A stretch of DNA of 64,000 bases, from the NCBI GenBank assembly GCA_036501625.1, contig DASXZY010000058.1:1-64000 (forward strand), written 5' to 3'. Position numbers and translations under genes: made by a program. A model generated the notes under the pieces. It was not told where the DNA came from and did not search any database. It worked only from the letters and a program-made list of their open reading frames with translations. This DNA comes from Palsa-1400 sp036501625 (GTDB lineage Bacteria > Verrucomicrobiota > Verrucomicrobiia > Limisphaerales > Palsa-1400). This document shows, one piece after another, positions 8,601 to 15,859 of the stretch (the first letter of the stretch is position 1; each line of letters begins with the position of its first letter).

Positions 8601-11600
8601 GTTTCAGGACATCAGCGCCTATCAACTCGTCTGCGCCGATATGAACTACACGTTTCCTCCGGGGACAATCATTCCTGGCGGAGGATTTTTGGTGGCGGCG
8701 GCCTCGCCGGGCAGCATTGAGAACGTTTATGGCGTGACGAATGTCATCGGGCCTTACAACGGCAGTTTGAAACATTCGGAAACCCTTCAATTGATTGACG
8801 AGCATGGCTCCGTTCTTTTGACTGTTCCTTTTACTGACACGTATCCGTGGCCGGTCGCCGCCGACGGTTCTGGGCATTCCATCATTTTGGCCAATCCCAG
8901 CTATGGTGAAGGCGATCCGCGCGCGTGGGCCATTAGCGACGCCGCGGGCGGGTCGCCCGGCCAGATGGAGTCGTTCCATCCCAGCCCATTGCGCAGCGTC
9001 GTCATCAACGAAGTGTTGGCGCATTCCGAGAATCCGGCTGTCCCGCCGTTCCTCGAGCTTTACAATCACGGCGCCCAGGCGGTGGACGTTTCCGGCTGCG
9101 TTCTCACGGACAACACCGCAGTCAATCAATATGTTATTCCCTCCGGCACGATCATCGGCCCTGGCGGATTTGTTTCTTTCAATGCGTCGCTTGGGTTCTC
9201 GCTGAATCCAGCCGGCGACACCGTCTATTTCATCAAGCCGGATGGCAGCCGCGTGCTGGACGCCATCCAATTTGAAGGCCAGGCGGACGGAGTCTCCTAT
9301 GGCCGATGGCCGGATGGGGCCAATGATTTCTACCCGTCGCAATCGCTGACGCCCGGGACGAACAACAGCGCGATTCTCATTGGCCGCATTGTCATCAATG
9401 AGTTGATGTACGACCCGATCAGCGGCAATGACGATGACCAATACATTGAACTTTACAACCAGGGTTCCAACACCGTCAGCCTTGCCAACTGGCAATTTAC
9501 GGCCGGTGTTGTCTTCACGTTCCCGGCCGGTGCCAGCATCGCTCCCAACGGTTATATTGTCATCGCGCGAAACGGCTCCGAGCTATTTTCCAATTACCCA
9601 AATCTTAATGCCGCGAACACTTACGGGAACTACTCCGGCAAACTGTCGCACAGCGGCGAGCGCGTCGCGCTGTCCATGCCGGCCTCGTTATTCGGCACGA
9701 ACACGGTTTCCGTGGTGGAGGATGAGGTCACGTATGGGACGGGCGGTCGCTGGGGCGAATGGTCGGGCGGCGGCGGAAGCAGCCTGGAATTGATCGATCC
9801 CCACAGCAATCACCGGCTGGCCGCGAATTGGGCCGACAGCGATGAGTCCCACAAATCCGCCTGGGTTCAGGTGCAGAACACCGGCGTGCTGGACAACGGC
9901 GCGAATTTTGAATCGGCCATCGAACACGCTCAAATTGGCATACTTGACGCTGGAGAGTGTTTGGTGGACAACGTCCAGGCCGTCTGGCAGGGGACAAACT
10001 ACATCGCCAATTCCACTTTTGAAACGGGCGGCCTGGCGAACTGGTTTCCGCAAGGCAGCCATGTCCGCTCCAGCTTGGAAGCGCCCGGTTGCAATAGCGG
10101 CTTTTGCCTCCACATACGGAGCGCCGACAAATTCTGGCCGGCGGAGAACTCATGTGAAGCCGCTCTGCTGGCGAACAAGATGGCGGCGGGAGACACGGTC
10201 ACGTTGAGTTACATGGCGCGATGGATTCACGGCCAGCCCGAACCGGACCTCCGCCTCAATGGCAATTGGCTGGAAGCCACCGCCGTCCTGCCGGTGCCCG
10301 CCGGCCTCGGCACTCCCGGCGCGCCCAACAGCGCTTACATTACGAATGCCGGCCCGGCGGTTTACCAGGTTTCCCATGCTCCGGCCGTGCCGGCGGCTAA
10401 TCAGTCCATCGTCGTGACAGCCCGCGCGCAGGACCCCGATGGCGTGCGCGGTTTGACGCTCTTTTATCGCATCGATCCTTCCGCGAGTTACACCAGCGCA
10501 GCCATGAACGACGCCGGCACGGACGGCGATGCCATCGCGCATGACGGGATTTTCAGCGCCACCATTCCCGGGCAGCCTGTCAATACGGTCGTTGCCTTTT
10601 ACATCGCCGCCGCGGACAACCTCGGCGCATCGACTCGTTTTCCGGCGTTGCTTTCGGACAATTCTCCCGTGCGCGAATGCGTGGTCATGTTCGGGGATGG
10701 CAATCCGGGCGGCAGCTTTGGCGTGTATCATTTGTGGCTCACTCAAACCAACGTGACGCGCTGGGCGAACCTGGCCGATTTGAGCAACGAAGGCAACGAC
10801 TTCACTTTTGTCTATGACCAGAATCGTATTATTTACAACGCGCAAGGCCATTATTCCGGCAGCCCGTTTCACCAGGAATTTAATTCGCCCACCGGAAATC
10901 TTTGCGCCTACGATCTTGATTTTCCGGATGACGATAAGCTTTTGGGTTTGACATCCTTCAATAAAATCCATCAGCCGGGCAATTCGCCGGGCGACGACGG
11001 AAGCTTGCAACGGGAGCAGACCACGTGGTCATTCATGCGGGCGCTGGGCGTGCCGTGGGGCTATCGCCGCTACGTGGCTGTCTATGTCAATGGCAACCGC
11101 CGCGGGACTCTCATGGAGGACGCGCAAGTGCCTGACAGCGACATGGTCAAACAATATTTCCCGAACGACACCGGCGGCTTTCTCTACAAGATGCAGCCGT
11201 GGTTTGAATTCGCGCCGTTCCCTTCCGGCTATGCGATCTCCGAGTCGGCGGAGGCCTACTGTTATTTGCTCCCTTACACCACCACCGGCGGCGTGAAGAA
11301 GCCGGCCCGCTACCGCTACAATTTTGAAATCCGCCGCACGCCGGATAACTTCGACGATTTTACCAATGTGTTTTCGCTCGTGGACGCCGCCAATTCTTTC
11401 GCCAGTTCCAATTACGTGGCAAACATGGAAAACATCGCGAACATGAACGAATGGATGTGTACATTCGCGGCCAATCACGCGGCGGGCAACATCGATTCTT
11501 TCGGCACGCAGATCAGCCAGAACATGTACGGCTACATCGGCGCCAGCGGGACCAAGTACACGCTGATGCCGTGGGATTTAAATATTGACTTGGGCGGCGC

Positions 11601-14076
11601 GCAATCGCTCGCGCCCGGCCAAAACCTGCTCGTGTATGACAGCAACGATCCGAACATGGGCAAGATTTACCAGACGCCTGCCTTCATGCGCATGTATTGG
11701 CGCGCGCAGCAAACTCTGGTCAATGGCGCGCTCGACATCAACTCTTTTACAGGCGCGATGATCACTGCGAAGTACAACGCGTTTGTCGATAACGGCCTCG
11801 CCGTTGAAAACCCCGGTGCCGCCCTGCTGCCGTGGATTTCCGCGGCGCGCGCGAGCATTGCTTCGCAACTCGGCGCCGTCAATGCCGCCAATTTCGCCGT
11901 CAATACGAGCGTGGCAGTTTCTAACAACATTGCCTTTGTCACCGGCACGGCCCCTGTGGGAGTGGACACCGTTTGGATCAACGGTGAAGCCTGGCCCGTC
12001 ACCTGGACGACGCTGACGAACTTCAGCATCGCCATCCCGCTCCATGCGGGCGCGAATCAGTTCAACGTCACTGGCATAGCCACCAATCTCGCGCCCATTG
12101 CGGGAGACATCGCGAGCATCTCGGTCAATTATAATGGAACGGTGCCATCCCCTGCGGAGCGCGTTGTTATCAACGAGATCATGTGCGGCCCGATTTTGCC
12201 GGGCGCGCAGTTCGTCGAACTCTGCAATAATTCCACCAACATCACCTTCGATCTCTCAGGTTGGGAGATGCCCGCGCTTTCTTACACCTTCCCGAATGGC
12301 GCGAGCATTGGCCCCAATTCGTTTCTCGTGCTGGCTGGCAATCAGGCGGCTTATGCCGCGGCGTATGGCGTGACTAACACCGTCTTTGACGTCTTCCCCG
12401 GCACATTGCAACCGGGCCGTTTGCTCTCCCTGCTCCAACCCGCCGGCGCGAGCAACATCGTCGTGGCCGCGGTGAAATTTGACAGCGCGGCGCCGTGGCC
12501 CAGCAATGCTCCTGGCGATTCGCTCCAATTGATCGATCCGGCCCAGGACAATTGGCGTGTGGGCAATTGGGCCTCCGCCATCCCCACGCCCAGCGCGGCC
12601 AATGCCGCGGCCGCTTCACTCGCGCCCTTTCAGCCGCTGTGGTTGAATGAAGTCGAGCCGGATAATTTGACGGGCATCGTCAACAGCGCCGGCCAGCGCG
12701 CGCCGTGGGTCGAGCTTTATAATCCGAGCAGCAATCAGGTCTCGTTGAATGGCCTTTATCTGGCTGACAGCTACACGAATTTGGGCCAGTGGCCTTTCCC
12801 GGCTGGCGCCGTCATCGGGTCTGGGCAGTTCATGGTCATTTTCGCCGATGGGCAAACGAGCCTTTCCACAGCCAGTGAATTGCACACAAGTTTCGTTCTG
12901 CCGCCGTCGAGCGGGCCGCTGGCGTTAAGCCGCTTCAGCAACGGCCAGTATCAGGTGCTTGACTATCTCGACTACACCAGCCTGCTGCCAAACTATTCCT
13001 ACGGGTCCGTGCCGGACGGCCAAAGTTTTACGCGCGCGGTCTTTGCCAGCCCGACGCCCGGCGCCACGAACAACGCCTCCAGCGCGGCGGGCGCGTCCTT
13101 CGTGCCTTATTTGACTGCCGGTTCGGTTTATTCGCAGAACTTCGATGCGCTGCCGGACCCCGGCACAGCGTCCGTGGATACCGGCAATCCAGTGACCATT
13201 GATGGCGTCACCTATTCCCTTTCCAATCCGTATGACTTCGCGTTTCCATCCGGCGCCAGCGGCAATAATGGCGGGCTGGGCTTGCCGGCGATGGCCGGTT
13301 GGTACGGGCTGGCGGACCCAACGGCCAGCGTCGGCACGCGCGTTGGCGCGACCGATGGCGACCTGACCACGGGCGGGCAAATCAGCTTTGGAGCGGAGAA
13401 TGGGCCAAATCGCGCGCTGGGATTGCAGGCCACCAGCACCACCGGCTACACCGCGTTCGGACTGAGGCTCATCAACGGCACGGGCCAGGCGCTGAGTTAT
13501 ATGAACCTCCAATTCACCGCCGAAGTCTGGCGCCAGTCCAATCTGGCCAAGACGCTGGAGTTCTATTATTTGATTGACGCCTCAGCGACCAACACATTTA
13601 CGACCAAAGCCACGGCCTTCGTGCCTGCTTTGAACGTGAGTTTCCCCGCCAATGGCGCCGTGGGCGGATCGGCCGTCGATGGAACGGCAACGAACAACCA
13701 AGCCCGGCTGGCAGTCGTTAACCTGCCAATCACCAATTGGCCTTCGGATGCGGCTCTGTGGCTGGTATGGGAAATGGCCAGTTCGGCGGGCAAATCGCAG
13801 GGGCTGGCCATCGACAACCTTGCATTCTCGGCCACCGCCCAGGCTGCCTTAAGCCCAGTCATAATGACCGCGCAAACTTCCGGGACGAACGTGCTGCTCA
13901 CTTGGCCCGCGCCCGTTGGCCAAGCGTATCAAGTACAATATAAGACCAACCTGAACGATGCTGCCTGGCTGCCGCTGAATGCCGCAATCCAAGGGACGGG
14001 GGCCAGCTTGACTCTGACCAACAACCTTGGCGGCGCGCCGCGGAGGTTTTACCGACTGGCCATACTGCCGCCCTGA
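5683..14076 (+). CDS. Giant secreted multidomain protein with lamin-tail and CotH domains
   Basis: This 2797-residue protein is exported: ATG 5683 follows a purine-rich GAGAGG and opens a signal peptide ending near GAGAA. An upstream in-frame ATG at 5641 is less likely. Approximate order: two copies of a 305-310-residue module with an Ig-like end (25-335, 336-639); an SbsA-type Ig-like domain (640-736); a concanavalin/DUF1349-like domain (747-920); three lamin-tail domains (from 943, 1105 and 1234), each opening with a phrase such as VINEVL or VINELMY; a CotH kinase-like domain (about 1677-2050) with MPWDLNID near 1962; two more lamin-tail domains (from 2160 and 2320); a jelly-roll region (2482-2720); and a C-terminal module ending FYRLAILPP. 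CotH domains are atypical kinases in spore coats and are common in verrucomicrobial surface proteins. Role unknown. Confidence 0.88.
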   Translation: MQFGKSGFGVCLAFLAALGAGAANMTPVAVTGFNRDVMIENTASGPPFSSYALEFNPSEGNCFYQTNLPGYGGGMPAAGSFVSATGDGTTFQFQPCTGNNALVLSSETGLSSGTLTVTAPALYNRIAVIANSGNGASGGGANLTLKFSDGSSYITAYYAPDWFNNVTNVAFGGVGRINISTGALDNSGVNNPRFYETTINLAAVLGASNKLLASLTFAQAPGTRSGLSGATGIYAVSGELLGQLPAAITTQPSNVTAMEFSSANFAAVVTGNPSPALQWFENGSAITGATNEGLAFGPVDPANSGVTFYFIASNTVSNVNYSVTSSVATLTITPVMTPIAAAGYNDDVVIENTAKGPPYNAYAVEMNAGEGTAFYQSGLPNTSYGLPASNVFLSAVDGTEFQFQPYTNDNALVLNADTGIAFGTLTLAVPEVYQSIAILANSGSANSSSAGSLTLNFTDGTSILTTYSAPDWFNNAPYALAGPDRINLSTGATAGGPGNPRFYQTTINLASLLGAANKPLASLVLGQASSANSTAIYALSGLLAPPAPPYFLPNGPSNTIVLELNTAAFGAAPGGNPYPALQWYFNGALVPGATNSSFTIASAPLSGNGAQVWAVASSVAASVNYSVTSAVAVLTVVADTNSPVLLGAQSLGLTQVELAFSKRMAASTATNAGNYVLAGPGGPVAVLSAAQDASQSNVVLSVASMTDQTAYAVTVNNLVDQTSGANVIPPNSQAGFVASAYAPVAIGGPQAAGGQVVVSNGLTITGSGAAIGGTNDQFQFSYRLVSGNFDLAVRLAGLSLSDTWAKAGLMARESLAPGGRFAASLATPVINGCFFEWRDPAGSANQTAGRFPNNYPNTWLRLNRAGNLFSGYGSFDGQTWTLLASQTIAMSNQLYLGFAVDSDASNQMASAQFLQITNTPANSSVGTVAYPYEPLAACNRTTPIVISEIMWKPTPRGDTNNCEFVELFNSNPWFQDISAYQLVCADMNYTFPPGTIIPGGGFLVAAASPGSIENVYGVTNVIGPYNGSLKHSETLQLIDEHGSVLLTVPFTDTYPWPVAADGSGHSIILANPSYGEGDPRAWAISDAAGGSPGQMESFHPSPLRSVVINEVLAHSENPAVPPFLELYNHGAQAVDVSGCVLTDNTAVNQYVIPSGTIIGPGGFVSFNASLGFSLNPAGDTVYFIKPDGSRVLDAIQFEGQADGVSYGRWPDGANDFYPSQSLTPGTNNSAILIGRIVINELMYDPISGNDDDQYIELYNQGSNTVSLANWQFTAGVVFTFPAGASIAPNGYIVIARNGSELFSNYPNLNAANTYGNYSGKLSHSGERVALSMPASLFGTNTVSVVEDEVTYGTGGRWGEWSGGGGSSLELIDPHSNHRLAANWADSDESHKSAWVQVQNTGVLDNGANFESAIEHAQIGILDAGECLVDNVQAVWQGTNYIANSTFETGGLANWFPQGSHVRSSLEAPGCNSGFCLHIRSADKFWPAENSCEAALLANKMAAGDTVTLSYMARWIHGQPEPDLRLNGNWLEATAVLPVPAGLGTPGAPNSAYITNAGPAVYQVSHAPAVPAANQSIVVTARAQDPDGVRGLTLFYRIDPSASYTSAAMNDAGTDGDAIAHDGIFSATIPGQPVNTVVAFYIAAADNLGASTRFPALLSDNSPVRECVVMFGDGNPGGSFGVYHLWLTQTNVTRWANLADLSNEGNDFTFVYDQNRIIYNAQGHYSGSPFHQEFNSPTGNLCAYDLDFPDDDKLLGLTSFNKIHQPGNSPGDDGSLQREQTTWSFMRALGVPWGYRRYVAVYVNGNRRGTLMEDAQVPDSDMVKQYFPNDTGGFLYKMQPWFEFAPFPSGYAISESAEAYCYLLPYTTTGGVKKPARYRYNFEIRRTPDNFDDFTNVFSLVDAANSFASSNYVANMENIANMNEWMCTFAANHAAGNIDSFGTQISQNMYGYIGASGTKYTLMPWDLNIDLGGAQSLAPGQNLLVYDSNDPNMGKIYQTPAFMRMYWRAQQTLVNGALDINSFTGAMITAKYNAFVDNGLAVENPGAALLPWISAARASIASQLGAVNAANFAVNTSVAVSNNIAFVTGTAPVGVDTVWINGEAWPVTWTTLTNFSIAIPLHAGANQFNVTGIATNLAPIAGDIASISVNYNGTVPSPAERVVINEIMCGPILPGAQFVELCNNSTNITFDLSGWEMPALSYTFPNGASIGPNSFLVLAGNQAAYAAAYGVTNTVFDVFPGTLQPGRLLSLLQPAGASNIVVAAVKFDSAAPWPSNAPGDSLQLIDPAQDNWRVGNWASAIPTPSAANAAAASLAPFQPLWLNEVEPDNLTGIVNSAGQRAPWVELYNPSSNQVSLNGLYLADSYTNLGQWPFPAGAVIGSGQFMVIFADGQTSLSTASELHTSFVLPPSSGPLALSRFSNGQYQVLDYLDYTSLLPNYSYGSVPDGQSFTRAVFASPTPGATNNASSAAGASFVPYLTAGSVYSQNFDALPDPGTASVDTGNPVTIDGVTYSLSNPYDFAFPSGASGNNGGLGLPAMAGWYGLADPTASVGTRVGATDGDLTTGGQISFGAENGPNRALGLQATSTTGYTAFGLRLINGTGQALSYMNLQFTAEVWRQSNLAKTLEFYYLIDASATNTFTTKATAFVPALNVSFPANGAVGGSAVDGTATNNQARLAVVNLPITNWPSDAALWLVWEMASSAGKSQGLAIDNLAFSATAQAALSPVIMTAQTSGTNVLLTWPAPVGQAYQVQYKTNLNDAAWLPLNAAIQGTGASLTLTNNLGGAPRRFYRLAILPP
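5755..7599 (+). repeat. Internal tandem duplication in the giant surface-protein gene
   Basis: Two consecutive segments, 5755-6687 and 6688-7599, encode the same module. Both begin with MTP and AAxG/VTG-type phrases, then share IENTA-GPP, the pair FQFQP and NALVL, then APDWFNN, NPRFY-TTINLA, and end in an Ig-like stretch closing with NYSVTS. The copies have diverged clearly at DNA level, so the duplication is old. Confidence 0.88.
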
Positions 14077-14702
14077 GTGAGCCGGCGAATGGCCGCGAGG
14101 CTGAGAAGGCCCAGGCTTAACGCGAACCAAGTTGAGCTGTTATCGGGGATTCCTGAAGGCCTGTGGTCCACGCTGATTCCGGCGAAGCTCAGATTATCGA
14201 AGACATAGGCTTGACCGTCCCCGAAGAAAGTGACGCTGGAAATGGCTTTGCCAGAAACGGCCAAATCAACATAACCCCGATTAGCCGCGGCAAAATCGCC
14301 CTGCACGAAATTGCCCGCCGCGTCAAATGCCTCCAATTCAAAATTCACAGAGCCACCGCTCCCGCCCCAGATGGACACACTCGTCACAGGTGATTTGAAC
14401 GTCAAAGTCTCCGGGCCGGCTGGATGGCTCCCGTCCGCATTAGTAATAAATGACAGCGTATTGAAAGCCAGGAAGTCATCGCCACTCAAAGTTGAAACCC
14501 CAAAATGGGAACCCTGATCCAGAATGGCTCCGCCGCCACTGAAGGTCAAACCGAGAGAGTGATACTGAGTCGTCAACGGTTGGGCGTCGTTAAATTCTGT
14601 GGGCTGGGGGCCAAGTTCGTCGAAAGTGACAGTAGTGTCAGCGAACAGGGATGATGCGAAACAGAATCCAATTCCAAGAAGAAACACTTTGGCGAGTCTC
14701 AT
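14049..14702 (-). CDS. Secreted protein with a VPDSG-CTERM-like sorting tail
   Basis: This 217-residue protein has a signal peptide (about 1-21) and a beta-rich body with VTFDELG near the start, resembling extracellular jelly-roll proteins. The C-terminus has the layout of an exosortase signal: the motif IPDNSST at 185-191, a hydrophobic helix at about 192-205, then Arg-Arg. This is a variant of the VPDSG-CTERM signal known from Verrucomicrobia, where the protein is processed by an exosortase on its way to the surface. The motif is degenerate (Val to Ile, Ser-Gly to Asn-Ser) and is followed by about 12 extra residues, so processing is uncertain. The 3' end overlaps the convergent giant gene by 28 bases. 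Confidence 0.75.
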   Translation of the reverse strand: MRLAKVFLLGIGFCFASSLFADTTVTFDELGPQPTEFNDAQPLTTQYHSLGLTFSGGGAILDQGSHFGVSTLSGDDFLAFNTLSFITNADGSHPAGPETLTFKSPVTSVSIWGGSGGSVNFELEAFDAAGNFVQGDFAAANRGYVDLAVSGKAISSVTFFGDGQAYVFDNLSFAGISVDHRPSGIPDNSSTWFALSLGLLSLAAIRRLTQGGSMASR

Positions 14703-14851
14703 AAATGGCTCAGTTAGGTTTTAATATTCGAATCCGCCGCTTTTGCAGCAATACCTATACCGGTTCTGAGCCGTTAGGCTCAACGGTTTGATAGTCAATA
14801 TAATATATTGGAAAAACGTCGGCCGGCTTTTTGGGGATTTTTCGGCCAATG

Positions 14852-14946
14852 TGTAAAGATTTCCGACGCCCATTTCGGCTGCCGATGCCTCAACCAATTG
14901 TCAGGGAACGCTTTGCGGGCAATCCGGACAGCTGTAAGGATTTCCG
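14852..14946 (+). repeat. Pair of near-identical 14-base direct repeats
   Basis: TGTAAAGATTTCCG at 14852-14865 and TGTAAGGATTTCCG at 14933-14946 differ at one position and lie 81 bases apart. They sit in the gap downstream of the ThuA-like gene. Their role is unknown; they could be protein-binding sites or promoter-like elements. A small overlapping hairpin (GAGCC-GTTA-GGCTC, 14768-14781) is nearby. Confidence 0.4.
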
Positions 14947-14951
14947 GCATT

Positions 14952-15809
14952 TTACTGGGCGTGAGGGCCGTATCCGGCGGATGGGGAGCCGTCGTCGTTG
15001 ATATGGCCGGTGGCCCACAGGATGCCGCGCGTGACCAGGTCGAGGTAGCGCGCGTCGGACACGGTTTCATTGTTGTGGCCGATGGTCGTGCTGAAGACAC
15101 GGGTCTTTTTGGGGCCGTATTCGTTGGTCCAGGCGACCACGAAATCATTGGTTTTGACAGTGCCGTCCTTTCGCGGAAGCTTTTGGACCCCGTGCGCCAG
15201 CGGATGGGCCGTGTCAAAGATATGGACGTTATTGTAATGCTCTTCGTGGATGGTCGTCCAATCGCTCAATCCTTTGGTGATGGCGCTGTCCTTGTCCGTA
15301 AACGTGATGGCGATCGGCTCCTGCGCGTCATGGCGGCTGGATTGCAGGCCCAGGTATTCAAACCAATATCCATGCGGCGTGCCGAGGGTGACGGGATCGT
15401 TCGGGTCGCCGATGCGGTAGGAGTGCATCGCGCAATGAAGGTTCACGCCGGGCAGCCCATCGAGATGCGGCTTGAGCACTGCCTGCACCACGTCCGGATC
15501 ATTGATGTCCGCCACGCATTCGTCGTGGATGACCAGGTCGTAGCCGTCCGCGTAATGGGAATCGCCGAAAATGGAGAGCGGCGCCTTGGTGGTCGTGTCA
15601 GACGAATAACGAACGTCCACCACGACATTGGCGCGTTCCTCCAGGCCTTTCTTGAGAATATCCTTCTGCGCCGTGTAGTCATGGCAGCAGCCGCCCGTGA
15701 CAAGCAAAAGGCGGAGCGGCTTGGGCGCGTCGGCGGCCAGGCAGGCCAAAGCCGGGAACAGAATGGAAGCGGCCAGCGCGGCGCCGCGGTGGAAAAAGTG
15801 TTTGCTCAT
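14952..15809 (-). CDS. Secreted ThuA-domain protein
   Basis: This 285-residue protein carries a signal peptide (about 1-25) and then a ThuA-like domain with a glutamine-amidotransferase-type fold. The first strand reads LRLLLVTGGCCHDY, and later family phrases are VIHDECVADI, LHCAMHSYR and EHYNNVHIF. ThuA-domain proteins are very common in Verrucomicrobia and Planctomycetes and are linked to sugar or glycan metabolism, but the reaction of the secreted type is not established. It starts 50 bases after alaS on the same strand and is probably the last gene of the eno-dedA-alaS run. No catalytic claim can be made from the sequence. Confidence 0.82.
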   Translation of the reverse strand: MSKHFFHRGAALAASILFPALACLAADAPKPLRLLLVTGGCCHDYTAQKDILKKGLEERANVVVDVRYSSDTTTKAPLSIFGDSHYADGYDLVIHDECVADINDPDVVQAVLKPHLDGLPGVNLHCAMHSYRIGDPNDPVTLGTPHGYWFEYLGLQSSRHDAQEPIAITFTDKDSAITKGLSDWTTIHEEHYNNVHIFDTAHPLAHGVQKLPRKDGTVKTNDFVVAWTNEYGPKKTRVFSTTIGHNNETVSDARYLDLVTRGILWATGHINDDGSPSAGYGPHAQ

Positions 15810-15859
15810 GGCCCTTATGTAATCCCGCCCGCCGCGTTGGGAAAGGATATTCCTCGCGT

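Noticed and set aside
6361..10153. Several open frames antisense to the giant surface-protein gene
   Set aside because: They follow the codon bias of the sense gene, lack motifs and overlap one another; they are shadows.
14795..15217. 140-codon frame overlapping the end of the ThuA-like gene
   Set aside because: It overlaps the well-supported ThuA-like gene in another frame, and its composition is shadow-like.
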